This document shows, piece by piece, positions 33,601 through 43,425 of a DNA stretch of 64,000 bases. The position numbers were made by a program, and so were the translations under genes. Each line of letters opens with the position of its first letter. Positions within the stretch are counted from its first letter, which is position 1. The DNA is taken from assembly GCA_041389885.1 (NCBI GenBank), contig JAWKRB010000018.1:1-64000 (forward strand). Direction: 5' to 3'. This stretch comes from JAWKRB01 sp041389885 (GTDB taxonomy: Bacteria; Myxococcota_A; Polyangia; Polyangiales; Ga0077539). The notes beneath the pieces are model-generated. The model had not been told where the DNA came from. It ran no database searches and saw nothing but the letters and a program-made list of their open reading frames with translations.

Positions 33601-34608
33601 TCACTTCGCGTCTTCGCCGCGCAGGATCGCGTCGAGCTCGAAGACGATCTCCTGCACGCCCTCGCCGCTGACCGCGGAGACCTTGCGAAGCTCGATGCCG
33701 CGCTCCGCGAACTGCGGGACGGCGAGCTCCCACGCCGCGCGGGCGTCGGGGAGGTCGACCTGCGAGACCGCCACGACCTGCGGGCGGTCGGCGAGCTCTT
33801 CGTGAAAGGTCCGCACTTCATGCATGAGGGTGTCGTACCGGCGGAGCAGGTCGAAGTCTTCGCCGTCGACCGTCAGCAGGTGGAGCAGCACGCGGGTGCG
33901 GTCGACGTGCTTGAGGAAGCGAATGCCGAGCCCCGCGCCCTGGGCCGCGCCGGGGATCAGCCCCGGGATGTCGGCCATCACGAAGCTGCGGTCGACGTCG
34001 ACGCGCACCAGTCCCAGGTTGGGGACCAGCGTGGTGAAGGGGTAGTCGGCCACCTTCGGGCGCGCGCGAGAGACCGTCGAGATGAAGGTGCTCTTGCCCG
34101 CGTTCGGAAACCCCAGGATGCCCACGTCGGCGAGGAGGCGAAGCTCCATGCGGAGGTCGCGGCGCTCGCCGGCTTCGCCGGGCTGGGCGTGCCGGGGAGC
34201 CTGGTCCCAGGGCGTGGCGAAGTTCATGTTGCCGAGGCCCCCGCGGCCGCCCTTGGCGACGACCACGCGCTGCCCAGGGGCGGTGAGGTCGGCGAGCTCG
34301 TCTCCCGTCTCGCGATCGAGGACCACCGTGCCCACCGGGACCCGAATCACCAGGTCTTCACCCCCGCGACCGTTGCAGTCCCGCTTCGCGCCCGCCGCGC
34401 CGTGGGGAGCCTGCCACCGCGGTCGGTGCCGGAATTCCAGCAGCGTTCCGAGCTGCGCGTCGGCCTCCACCACCACGTCGCCGCCGCGGCCCCCGTCGCC
34501 TCCGTCGGGTCCCCCGAAGGGCACGTGAGACTCCCGGCGAAAGGACACGGCGCCCGCGCCGCCGTCTCCGGCCGCGACCTGGATCTCAACCTCGTCGATG
34601 AATTTCAC
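33601..34608 (-). CDS. obgE: Obg-family GTPase
   Basis: 335 residues, full length for the core protein. N-terminal Gly-rich Obg domain (MKFIDEVEIQVAAGDGG, GRGGDVVVEAD, GAAGAKRDCNGRGGEDL) to about 158, then the G domain: G1 GFPNAGKST, G2 DYPFTTL, G3 DIPGLIPGAAQGAG, G4-like SQVDL and G5-like SAVSGEG. It is a ribosome-associated GTPase needed for 50S maturation and growth control. It lacks the C-terminal acidic OCT extension. G4 reads SQVD where NKxD is usual, a known relaxed position but worth noting. It is convergent with the Cys-repeat lipoprotein. Confidence 0.93.
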   Translation of the reverse strand: MKFIDEVEIQVAAGDGGAGAVSFRRESHVPFGGPDGGDGGRGGDVVVEADAQLGTLLEFRHRPRWQAPHGAAGAKRDCNGRGGEDLVIRVPVGTVVLDRETGDELADLTAPGQRVVVAKGGRGGLGNMNFATPWDQAPRHAQPGEAGERRDLRMELRLLADVGILGFPNAGKSTFISTVSRARPKVADYPFTTLVPNLGLVRVDVDRSFVMADIPGLIPGAAQGAGLGIRFLKHVDRTRVLLHLLTVDGEDFDLLRRYDTLMHEVRTFHEELADRPQVVAVSQVDLPDARAAWELAVPQFAERGIELRKVSAVSGEGVQEIVFELDAILRGEDAK

Positions 34609-34733
34609 AGCGGCGCCCTAGTAGCACGCTCCGGCGCCCGCGATCACGGCAGCGTACTGGCGTCCGGTCACAGACTCCCGGTACTGTGCCGCGGCGGGGT
34701 GCGACGCGGTTCGCACGCCGTGCGAGAGAGCGC

Positions 34734-37700
34734 GTGACCGAGCATCAGAGCGATCACCCCAGCGAGGATCAGGACGCGTTCCTCAAGAGCGCTCCCCGTC
34801 GCGTCATCGAGATCAAGGCCGCCCTCGGGGCGCTCATCGCAGACCCCGACTCGCAGCGCATGCGCGACGAATTCGGACGTCGCGTCGCGGCGTTTCTCGC
34901 TGGCGCCCAGCTGCACGAGCGCGGCTCCCTCGCCGACGGGCTCCTGCTCCTCCGAGACCAGCTCGACGCGATTCGCGCGCTGTCGACGGTCAGCAAGCCG
35001 CACCTCGACCGCTTCGCGGGCCTCGTCGCGTCGCTCAACGGGCGCCTGGAGCTCGACGCGCGGGCCTCGCACGAGCCGCCCGTCGAGGCCTCAGGGGCCG
35101 CCAGCCTCCTCCCCGGCGCCGAGGCGCACTTCCCCGGCATCGAGAGCCTCACGCGCCGCGCCGCGTCGCAGGCCTCGCCGCTGGCGATGGGGCCCGCGAT
35201 CGGCACCGCGCCCCTCCCGGGCGCCGCCCCGCAGCTCGTGCTCGGCGTCGCGCCCTCGCGGGTGCACGCGCTCCTCGAGACCCTCCCGGGCGACATCGAG
35301 GTCCACGTCGTGGTCGACCGCGAGGAGGCCGTCGAGCGCGCGCGCGCCACCTCGGCGGAGCTGGTGATCGTCGAGTCGGGCGCGCCCTTCGACGGCCTCG
35401 GTGTCGTCGCGTCGCTGGGCGCCTCGCGGACCACCGATTTCATCCCGGTCGCCCTCCTCGCCGCGCCCGAGGAGCCCGTCGCGGAGCTTCGAGCGCGCTG
35501 CCCCTCGGCGGTCGAGGTGCTCCCCGACGACTGCGAGGCCGACGCGATTCAGGCGCTCATCGTCCGGGTGCTCCGAGGCGGAAATTCCATCGCCCCGGCG
35601 CCGCTCTCAGACCTGCGCGACGCGACCGTCGGCGAGCTCGCGCAGGCGCTGCAAGACGAAATACGACGCGGCCTGGTCGACGCCCTCGACCCGTCTGGGC
35701 GAGACGCGCGGGTCTCGCTGGGGGAGGGGAGTGAGGTGCTGGCCGCGGCCTGGAGGGCCATCTCCAGCATCCGAGACCTCGTCGAGCATCGGTCGAACGG
35801 CGCGATTCGCTTCGAGGTTCCGGTCTCGCCGCGAGGGCTCTCGGGGGCCGAGGTGCTCTCGGTCGGCGTCGACGCCACCGACGAGGCGGCCTGGACCCAG
35901 CCCGGCGAAGACCCCCTGCCCGGTCGGCGCGCCCTCGTGGTCGACGACGACCCGAAGGTCACCGCGCAGTTCGCGCAGACCCTCCGCGCCGTCGGAATGA
36001 CCGTGTTCACCCGCCCCGATGGGAGGTCCGCCCTGGAGGCCGCGAGGGCGCTCTCGCCCGACGTGATCCTCACCGACATCCTCATGCCGGGGATGGACGG
36101 GTTCTCGCTGTGCAGGGCCGTGCGGCGCGACGTGCTCCTGCGGCACACGCCGGTGATCCTGCTGTCGTGGCGCGAGGACCTCCTCGTGCGTATGCGGGAG
36201 CTCGGCGCGCAGGCGCAGGGGTACCTTCGCAAGGAGGCGCGCCTCGAGGCCGTCATCGCGCGCGTGAGGGCGACGCTGCGGCTCCGCGCGCGCACCCAGC
36301 GACGCATCGCGGAGCTCCCCTGGGGCGCGCAGGTGCGGGGGCGGGTCGAGCGCGTGGGGCTGCCCACGATCCTCGAGGCCGCCGCGGGGCTGGGCGACGC
36401 CGCGGTGACGGTGGCCGACTCGGTGAGCGTCACCGAGGTCGAGCTGCGAGGCGGACGCTTCGTCTCCGCGGCGCGCACGCAGCAGGACGGCGCGATGGTG
36501 CGGGGTGAAGAGGCCCTCGCGAGGGCCGTTGCGGCGCCCGCGGCGCGCTTTGGCGTGCGTCGCTCCTCGGCGGCGGTGCGGGCCAACCTGGACGGCGGCG
36601 TCTCGGAGCTCCTGCGCGCCACCGCGCGTCGCGTCGCCGCGCTCGAGGACGCGGTGAGCGGCGCGGGCCTGCTGCAGGTGCATCGCGTGCGCTTCGACGC
36701 CGACGTGGCGGAGGGGTACGCGCGTGCGTTGCCGCTCGCGATGCGCTCGCTGGTCACGCGCCTGCTGGCGGGCGACTCTCCGCGCGACCTCGTGCTCCGA
36801 GACGGCGTCTCGCCGGCCGAGCTGGAGCCGCTGCTCGTCGAGCTCGCGCGCCGCGGCGCCGTGCGCGAGGTGCGTGACCGCGACGGCTGCGACCTCGCGG
36901 CGCTTCGGCTGTCGGTGCCCGAGAGCGTCGCGCCGCCGCCGGACGAGGAGGCCGTGGGCGTTCTTTCGCCGGGAGCGCCCGCCGCGGGCCCCGCGGCGAC
37001 CGACTCGACCGACGACGACCTGGAGCTGAGTCTGGGACAGAGCCTCGCCGACGCGGTGTTTCGCCAGCTCACGCAGGCCGTGAGCGCGAGGGAGGTCGCC
37101 TCGTCGCCGCCGCCTCCGTCGCCGTCCCCGCTGCGCGCGTCGACGCCCTCCTTCGGCACCCCCGAGGGCTTCGTCAGCCGGGACCAGAGCCGCATCGAGC
37201 CGATGCAGATCCTCCCGCTCGCGGCGAAGCTCTTTGACAGCGCCCCGCCCCCTCCGGCCGAGCAGGACGAGGTGGCGGAGCGGGAATTCGATCCGATCCT
37301 CGCGTCGGTGCGGCCGCCCCCGAAGGCGCCCGACACCACGCCGATTCGAGCCGATCTGTCGCTCGCGGAGCTGCTCGAGCCCGAGGATCCCGCGGTGCCT
37401 CCACCACCGAAGTCGCCGATCCCCCGGTCGCCGCGCAAGGGAGACGGGGACTCTGCCCGCGCCCAGGGTCTTTCCGAGACCGCCGAGAGCGAGGCGCCCG
37501 AGCCCGAGGTGACCGAGCCCAAGGCGCCCGAGCCCGAGGTGACCGAGCCCAAGGCGCCCGAGCCCAAGGCGCCCGAGCCCGAGGCGACCGAGCCCGAGGC
37601 GCCCGAGCCCGAGGCGACCGAGCCCGAGGCGCCCGAGCCCTCGAAGGCGGCGATCGTCTCCCAGCCTCCTTCGTCGCACGCGCACTACGCTCGCCCGCTG

Positions 37701-38189
37701 CAGGCGCCCCCTGACGACGCGGACGGTGAGCCTGACGTGGGGCGCTCGCTGCGGCTCCTCGCGCTCGTCGTCGTGGCCGCGGTCGTGAGCTACCTCGCGG
37801 TGCGGGTCTTCTTCGTGCGACGGGGGGATGTCTCGCTCGAGGCGCCGACCTCGGTTCCGGTCTCGGAGCTCCCCGGCGTGCAGGTCGATGCGGGCGAACC
37901 GGCGCGTCTCGACGACGCGGGCGCCGGGTACGTCGAGCCCGCGCCGTTTCTCGACGGCGGCGCGCTCGCGGAGGGGATGGGGCTTCTGGTGGTCCCGCGG
38001 CCTCGGGCGGGATCGCCGCGGGTCGACATCGTGGTCGAGTCGGTGGGGCGATTCACCGCGCCGGCGTCTATTCCCCTGAGCGAGGGCGTGTACCGCGTTC
38101 GCTTCGAGACTGGTCGCATTCGGAGCACGCAGTTCGTCACCGCGCGTCGGGGCTGGGCGCAGGTGCGCCAGCCGCCCTCGGAGCAGTAG
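34734..38189 (+). CDS. Large receiver-domain protein with a C-terminal membrane helix
   Basis: 1151 residues from GTG 34734. A helical N-terminus (residues 1-115) and a response-regulator-like region without the phospho-Asp (about 165-275) precede a true receiver domain (about 395-520: ALVVDDDPKV, Asp448 in LTDILMPGMDG, VILLSW, YLRKEA). Then a DUF4388/PATAN-like region (LPTILEAAAGLGDAAVTV…), a long acidic Pro-rich tract with (A/T)PEPE(V/A)TEP repeats, one membrane helix (LLALVVVAAVVSYLAV) and a small periplasmic beta domain of PEGA-like character. Such proteins in myxobacteria link two-component signals to motility or development; the partner kinase is not in the window. Confidence 0.75.
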   Translation: MTEHQSDHPSEDQDAFLKSAPRRVIEIKAALGALIADPDSQRMRDEFGRRVAAFLAGAQLHERGSLADGLLLLRDQLDAIRALSTVSKPHLDRFAGLVASLNGRLELDARASHEPPVEASGAASLLPGAEAHFPGIESLTRRAASQASPLAMGPAIGTAPLPGAAPQLVLGVAPSRVHALLETLPGDIEVHVVVDREEAVERARATSAELVIVESGAPFDGLGVVASLGASRTTDFIPVALLAAPEEPVAELRARCPSAVEVLPDDCEADAIQALIVRVLRGGNSIAPAPLSDLRDATVGELAQALQDEIRRGLVDALDPSGRDARVSLGEGSEVLAAAWRAISSIRDLVEHRSNGAIRFEVPVSPRGLSGAEVLSVGVDATDEAAWTQPGEDPLPGRRALVVDDDPKVTAQFAQTLRAVGMTVFTRPDGRSALEAARALSPDVILTDILMPGMDGFSLCRAVRRDVLLRHTPVILLSWREDLLVRMRELGAQAQGYLRKEARLEAVIARVRATLRLRARTQRRIAELPWGAQVRGRVERVGLPTILEAAAGLGDAAVTVADSVSVTEVELRGGRFVSAARTQQDGAMVRGEEALARAVAAPAARFGVRRSSAAVRANLDGGVSELLRATARRVAALEDAVSGAGLLQVHRVRFDADVAEGYARALPLAMRSLVTRLLAGDSPRDLVLRDGVSPAELEPLLVELARRGAVREVRDRDGCDLAALRLSVPESVAPPPDEEAVGVLSPGAPAAGPAATDSTDDDLELSLGQSLADAVFRQLTQAVSAREVASSPPPPSPSPLRASTPSFGTPEGFVSRDQSRIEPMQILPLAAKLFDSAPPPPAEQDEVAEREFDPILASVRPPPKAPDTTPIRADLSLAELLEPEDPAVPPPPKSPIPRSPRKGDGDSARAQGLSETAESEAPEPEVTEPKAPEPEVTEPKAPEPKAPEPEATEPEAPEPEATEPEAPEPSKAAIVSQPPSSHAHYARPLQAPPDDADGEPDVGRSLRLLALVVVAAVVSYLAVRVFFVRRGDVSLEAPTSVPVSELPGVQVDAGEPARLDDAGAGYVEPAPFLDGGALAEGMGLLVVPRPRAGSPRVDIVVESVGRFTAPASIPLSEGVYRVRFETGRIRSTQFVTARRGWAQVRQPPSEQ
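37488..37644 (+). repeat. 15/30-bp tandem repeat coding Pro-Glu linker
   Basis: GCGCCCGAGCCCGAG alternates with GTGACCGAGCCCAAG-type units, coding APEPE-VTEPK and APEPE-ATEPE. About ten 15-base units, forming a flexible acidic spacer before the membrane helix. Confidence 0.8.
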
Positions 38190-38237
38190 ACGCTCCGCGC
38201 GCGGGGAGCTCGCGGTGCAGTGTGATAGAGACGCGGG

Positions 38238-40491
38238 GTGCCTCGCCGCCTCGTCCTCCGCGCGGTCCTCGGATGCGCGCTGCTCTCGTGCAGAAGCTCG
38301 CGTCGACCCGAGCAGCAGGCCGCGCCGGCTGCTCCTGAGGTCGCCGAACGCGCGAGGGTGCGCGAGCGCGAGGCGACCCTCGACCTGACCGAGAGCTTTC
38401 GCAGCGGGATGATCGACACGGGCGGTCCCGTGGTCGACCTGGGGGAGCCGCAATCGATCCCGTCGGTTCGCGCGAGCGCGCCCATCCCGAGCGAGACCGT
38501 GAACGGCTCGTCGTGGGCGAGGGTCGGCGCGAGGCTGCGACTCCGCGTCGTGCTCGACCCCACGCGGGGCCCCGAGGAGCCTCCGTCGCAGCCGCCCAAC
38601 GCCGTGCGGATTCGGATCCGCCACGCGACGAGCCGGCAGCTCGCGGTCATCGTCGACGGGCTGCTCGTGCGCGCGGCGCTGCTCCCTCAAGGCGGCGAGG
38701 CCCACGTGCTGTCGCTCGCGGTGCCCCCCGACCGCTTTCGTCGCTCGGTGGCCGAGGTCGAGCTGCGCTTCAGCGCGTCGAGGGCGGTGCTCCAATCAGG
38801 CGCGCCCGTCGCGTCGATCGACTGGGTCCACTTCGCGCGCGACGAGGCCCTGCCCGCGCGGTGCGCGGACCTGGTCAACGACGTCGCGGTGGAGCGCGCG
38901 CCGCGCAGGGCGCTGACCTTCTACGCGCCCACCGCCCTCTCGACGACGGTGAGTGGTGCCCGAGCGCGCGGTGTGGAGGCTCGCGCTCGCCGCCGAGGCG
39001 CCGCACGGCAGCGCGAGGGCGCCGCGCCCCGTGGTCGCCAGAATCCGCGTGGAGTCCGACGGGGTCGCGCCCGTCGACCGCTCGGTGACGGTGCGACCCA
39101 ACGCGCCCTGGCAGTCGCTCGAGCTCGATCTGTCGCAGTTCGCCGGTCGCGCCTCGCGGCTCGAGCTCCGTGCCTCGCGCCCCGAGGGGATGGACCCCGA
39201 GGAGCCGCACGACGTTCGACTGGCCGTCGCGTCGCCGCGGCTGGAGCGCACCGCGCCGCTCCGACCCGCGGCGGCTCCGCGGGTGCGGCACGTGGTGATG
39301 GTCGTGCTGCGGGGCGCGCGCATCGACAGGTTTCTGCCCACGATCTCGCCGCGGTTCACCGGCGGCCTGGCGATGATGGCGCGGGAGGGCGTGGTGGCCG
39401 AGGCGATCGCCGGGAGCTTCAACGCCTGGGCCGCGACGCAGACCGCGACGACGGGTCTCAGCGCCGATCGGCACGGCGTTCGGGAGCACACCGACCTGCT
39501 CAGCGAGGAGGCGCCCACGCCCGCGACGGTCTTCGCCGAGCACGGCATCGCCTCGGTGGCCTACTCCGATGACGCCGTGTGGATCGGGAGCGGAGCGGAC
39601 CGCGGGTACAACCGCCGAGAGGGCTGCCCCGAGGCGCAGCCGCTCTGCCGCGTGGCGCCGATGTTTCAGGCCGTCGCAGACAGCATGACCCCGCGGCGCG
39701 GTCCGAGCTTCACGCTGGTGGTGACGCGCGCGGGCACGATCCCCCTCGATCCGCCCAACGACCTGGTGCTGGCGTTGGACCCGGTGCCGTACGAGGGCAC
39801 GCTCACGCCCGCGCAGACCGGGGTGCTCGCGGCGCGCACGAGGTACGGGGAGCTCCGCCTCGACGCGCGCGACCGCGCGCGCCTCGACCTGCTCTACGAC
39901 GCCGCGCTGCTCCAGGTCGATCGCGGCCTCGGCGTGGTGATCGAGCGGCTGCAGAACCTGCGCCTCGACGACTCGACGCTGCTGCTCGTGGTGGGCGACC
40001 GGGGCACCGCGCTCGCGGCGGGGCGTCACCTGGGTGACGGTCCGATGTCCCGGCGTGAGGTGGCGTCGACGGTGCTGCTGGCGCGGGGACCGGGGCTGCC
40101 GCGGGGGGCGACGCTGCGCGGCGTGACGGGCACCCTCGACGCGGTGGCGACCGCGCTCGACGCGTTCGGCGTCGCGCCTCCCTCCGAATTCGAGGGCGTC
40201 TCGCTCTACGACTCCGACCGCCTCGCCGAGCGCGCGCTCCCCTTCGTCGCGAACGCGCGGGCCGACCTCGGTCTGCGCTTCGGCGCGTGGATCGCGCTGC
40301 CCCGCCCGCCGCCGACGCAGGGCATGAGCCTGTACTCCGCCGCCGGGGACCCGCTGGGCGTCGACGACGTCGGCGACGCGCACCCCATCGCGCGAGGCTT
40401 CGCCGAGGGCGTGATCTCGCTCGTGCGGGGCGACGCGTCGCGGCGGTCCTTCGCGCGCTCGACGCGGGTGCTCACGGCGCCGGCGCGCTGA
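38238..40491 (+). CDS. Alkaline-phosphatase-superfamily lipoprotein (one frameshift)
   Basis: Two open frames form one protein. The first (38238 to about 38950) has a lipoprotein signal (AVLGCALLSC) and a beta-sandwich domain. The second (about 38953-40491) continues the sandwich (PERAVWRLALAAEAP…) and then a sulfatase/AlkP-like domain: HVVMVVLRGARIDRF, FTGGLAMMAREG, TATTGLSADRHGV, LLVVGDRGTALA and a C-terminal FEGVSLYD. The usual metal-binding Asp after VVLRG and the nucleophile motif are changed (ARIDRF for ADxLR, no CxPSR), so catalysis is doubtful. The break near 38950 needs a single-base indel. It follows the receiver gene by 48 bases. Confidence 0.72.
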
Positions 40492-40544
40492 CGGCGCGCA
40501 GAATGCTGGCGCCTGAGGGATCGGCATGTTTTCATGAATTCGCT

Positions 40545-41297
40545 GTGACGAAACGGACCCTCACCTGGCTCGTGGCCGCGCTCTGCATGTCGTCTGCCTC
40601 CTACGCGCAGAACGGGCGCGCCGTGGGGGGAGAGATGCCCGTGGCCCCGGCGTCGCCTCCTCAGGGCAGCATCGCGGTGATGCCCCAGCAGCGCCTCGAC
40701 GTGAACTCGCGCACCCTGCGAGGCGACCGCGCGCGAACGCCGCGGCGGCCTGAAGACTACGGCGGCGTCGCGCCAGGCTCGGCGCAGCCGCCGCCCGGCA
40801 TGCGTCGGCTGTCCCGGCGGCGCAACGTCGGCCCGACCGTCGCGTGGCCCGGTTTTCAGATGCTCCCGACGCAGGGCTCGCGCGTGTTCGTCGTCGCGAC
40901 GACGGGCACGCAGATGCTTGAGGGGCCCCGCGGGCCGACGCAGCGCACGTACGTCTTTCCGGGCGCGCGGCTGTTCCTGCACAACAATTCCCGACCGCTC
41001 GAGACCGTGGCGTTCGCGACGCCCCTGGTGCGGGCGCGGCTGGTGCGCGCGCGCGGCGCCGTGCAGCTCGTGCTGGAGCTCCGCGCCGACGTGACGCCCA
41101 CGGTGAGCCAGGGCACGCTCTCCGAGGGCTTGACCTTCTTCTACCTCGATTTCCCGCCCTACACCGTGGCCGAGGTCGCGCGCATCCGGCTGTCGAACGG
41201 GCTCGAGGTCTCGGCCACGCCGCAGGGCGCGGTGATCCAGCCTTCGAGCGCGGCGCCGGTGGTCGACAACGAGCGCCCCCCGCCCGTCGTTCGCTGA
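40545..41297 (+). CDS. Exported protein of unknown function
   Basis: 250 residues from GTG 40545, giving a clean signal peptide (TLTWLVAALCMSSASYAQ, cut after AYAQ-type site). A Pro/Arg-rich segment (about 30-90) is followed by a beta-rich domain (SRVFVVATTGTQMLEG, GARLFLHNNSRPLETV, RLVRARGAVQLVLELR) and a disordered tail. No family recognised. The next gene starts one base after its stop, so they are likely one transcript. Confidence 0.7.
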   Translation: MTKRTLTWLVAALCMSSASYAQNGRAVGGEMPVAPASPPQGSIAVMPQQRLDVNSRTLRGDRARTPRRPEDYGGVAPGSAQPPPGMRRLSRRRNVGPTVAWPGFQMLPTQGSRVFVVATTGTQMLEGPRGPTQRTYVFPGARLFLHNNSRPLETVAFATPLVRARLVRARGAVQLVLELRADVTPTVSQGTLSEGLTFFYLDFPPYTVAEVARIRLSNGLEVSATPQGAVIQPSSAAPVVDNERPPPVVR

Positions 41298-41298
41298 G

Positions 41299-42186
41299 GT
41301 GATTCGACACCCCGTCGTCGCGTGTGGGAGCGAGGAGGCGGCGTCTCGCTCGCGCGAGGTGCTCCGCGCCGCGCTCGACGGGGCGTGTCACGTCACGGCC
41401 TCGATCGTGCGGGGCCCGGTGGCGATGCTCGGCGCGAGGCAGCGCGCTGCGTCGGTGCTCGTCGACACCCCGTGGGTGCGCCGCGCCACGACCGGCGCCG
41501 AGGCGTGGATCGCCGAGACGGGGATCGTGTGGTCCCTCGCGCTGCCTCACGTCGCGGCGCTGTTTCGCGACGCGCGGGGAGAGACCCTGCTCAACCGAAA
41601 CGTACGAGGGTTTCTCCGGGGGCTCACCCGCTGCGGCGCGCTCTCGCACTACCTGGGTCGCGACGTGATCTCGTTGCAGCGACGCGCGGTCGCCGTGCTC
41701 GGGTACGACGTGCTCGACGACGGCAGGGTGCTCGTTGACGTCATCGCCGGGTGGGAGCACGCGCCGACGCTCCCTGACGCGCGCCAGGGCGAGCGGCGCA
41801 GGGAGGCGCCGCGCGCGGAGGGCGTCGCGCTCCGCGGGTGCGTCGGCGGGCGAGGACCCGAAGAGGTCGCCGACGCGGTGATCCAGGCGGTGGCCTCGAC
41901 CTCGGGCGTCGCGCTCGTCGAGGGCGACACTCTGGGGCGAGCCGCGTCGCCCGACCCCTCAACGGCGGAGGCCAGCGTGCGGAGCGCGCGGCGCGTCCCC
42001 ATCGGGTGGGTCGAGGCGGGGGAGCTCGAGGGCGCGGCCTGGCTCGGCGGCGACCTGCTGGCGTCGACGGCGTGGCTGCGGCGGGCCGAGCGCGCCCTCG
42101 CGACCGGGGAGCCGCTCCCCGACGGCGCCGTGATGCACGGGGCCACGCCCGAAGACCTCGAGGTCGTCTGGCGCGCTATCCCTTGA
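41299..42186 (+). CDS. Biotin/lipoate-ligase-fold protein (LplA-like)
   Basis: 295 residues from GTG 41299. NRNVRGFLRGLTRCGALSHY, GRDVISLQRRAVAVLGYDVL and DDGRVLVDVIAGWEH resemble the lipoate/biotin ligase core (RRxxGG-type loop and GRDv…RKVaG). The canonical Lys of RK(V/I)xG reads R-RAVAV, so the ligase activity is uncertain; it may be a regulator or an octanoyl/lipoyl transferase relative. The C-terminal 120 residues are Ala/Arg-rich and unassigned. It overlaps the convergent acyltransferase gene by 11 bases. Confidence 0.5.
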   Translation: MIRHPVVACGSEEAASRSREVLRAALDGACHVTASIVRGPVAMLGARQRAASVLVDTPWVRRATTGAEAWIAETGIVWSLALPHVAALFRDARGETLLNRNVRGFLRGLTRCGALSHYLGRDVISLQRRAVAVLGYDVLDDGRVLVDVIAGWEHAPTLPDARQGERRREAPRAEGVALRGCVGGRGPEEVADAVIQAVASTSGVALVEGDTLGRAASPDPSTAEASVRSARRVPIGWVEAGELEGAAWLGGDLLASTAWLRRAERALATGEPLPDGAVMHGATPEDLEVVWRAIP

Positions 42187-43408
42187 AGACCGAGACGCGC
42201 TCGCGCAGCGCGCGGTCGAGGGTGTCTTGAATGGTCGCGCGGAGCTTCTCGTTGAGCCGACCCACCAAGAGCTCGTCGTCTGCGGCCTCGGCGGGGAGGT
42301 GCGCCACGGCGATCGGCTCGCCGAAGATGATCCGCCACTTCGCGGGGAGCGGCAGCAGGCCGAGCGGGCCGAGGAGCGGAAAGGTCGGCGTGATCGGGAC
42401 GTACGGCATCCCCAGCAGCTTCGCGAGCCGGTCGGAGCCCGCGAGCATCGGGTGCGTGTCTTCGTTGCCCACGATGGTCACGGGGATGATCGGGCTGCGC
42501 GTGCGAATGGCCAGCTTGATGTGACCGCCACGGCCGAAGCGCTGGAGCTTGTAGCGGTCCTTGTAGAGCTTGCCGATGCCCTTCACCCCTTCGGGGAAGA
42601 GCGCGACGAGGTTGCCCTGACGAATGAGCCGCTCGGCGTTCTCCTGGCACGCGCGCACCGCGCCGATGCGGTTCACGAACGCGCCCGCGAAGGGCATGTG
42701 AAACACGAAGTCCTCGGCGAGCCAGCGGAGCTGGCGCTGAGCCGGGTGCTCGCGCCGCACGGCCGTCGAGAGCATCACGCCGTCGAAGGGGACCGCGCCC
42801 CCGTGGTTCGCCACCAGCGCCGCCGGGCCCTCGGAGGGGATGTGGTGGATGCCCTCGACCTCGACGCGCCACCACCGGTCGTACAAGAACTCCCACGCGG
42901 GCCGCCAGCGCGCCTCGTACGCGGGATCGAGGCCGAAATCGTCGGTCGCCTCGCTGCGGTCGCGCATCGCGATGCGGCCCCAGTGCTGACGGTAGAACTC
43001 GCTCGCCATCATCGCGCCGTCGTCCGCCGCCTCGCTCGTCGGCGCGAGCGCCTCGGGCTCGGCCGCCTCCGGGGCGGGGCGCGGCTCGGGCTCCGCCGCG
43101 CCCAGCGCCTCAAGGACCCTGGCCCGCAGCGACGCGTCGCCGTCGAGGACGCCGAGGATCTCGTCGAGGCGCGGACGGGCCTCGACGGGGGCCGCAGGCG
43201 CGACGGGCTCGGGGGGCGGCGGAGGGGGCGCGTCGACCGTCGCTGGGGGGGCGACCGCGGTCTGCGCCGCGCCGAGAGGCTTCTTCGCGGACTTCTTGGT
43301 GGTGGCGCCGAGGGGCTTCTTCGCGGGCTTCTCCGCGGGCTTCTTCGCGGGCTTCTTCGCCGGGAGCGTGGCGGCGAAGGGGTCGTCTCCGAGGACCTTG
43401 CGGGGCAT
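42176..43408 (-). CDS. Lysophospholipid acyltransferase with Lys/Pro-rich N-terminus
   Basis: 410 residues from ATG (43406-43408). The first 45 residues are AKKPAKKPAEKPAKKP-type repeats like histone-H1 tails, then a Pro-rich spacer and a helical segment (about 75-100). The PlsC domain follows: LVANHGGAVPFDG (NHx4D), FVNRIGAVRA, LVALFPEGVKG (FPEG), and IIPVTIVGNED. It transfers acyl groups in phospholipid synthesis at the membrane. The basic tail is unusual for this family and could bind anionic lipid or nucleic acid. Confidence 0.82.
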   Translation of the reverse strand: MPRKVLGDDPFAATLPAKKPAKKPAEKPAKKPLGATTKKSAKKPLGAAQTAVAPPATVDAPPPPPPEPVAPAAPVEARPRLDEILGVLDGDASLRARVLEALGAAEPEPRPAPEAAEPEALAPTSEAADDGAMMASEFYRQHWGRIAMRDRSEATDDFGLDPAYEARWRPAWEFLYDRWWRVEVEGIHHIPSEGPAALVANHGGAVPFDGVMLSTAVRREHPAQRQLRWLAEDFVFHMPFAGAFVNRIGAVRACQENAERLIRQGNLVALFPEGVKGIGKLYKDRYKLQRFGRGGHIKLAIRTRSPIIPVTIVGNEDTHPMLAGSDRLAKLLGMPYVPITPTFPLLGPLGLLPLPAKWRIIFGEPIAVAHLPAEAADDELLVGRLNEKLRATIQDTLDRALRERVSVFKG

Positions 43409-43425
43409 GGGCGCGGCGTCTCCGG

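Noticed and set aside
39073..39087. CGACCGCTCGGTGA as another copy of the palindrome family
   Set aside because: The outer bases do not pair and it is far from the cluster, inside the AlkP-like coding sequence.
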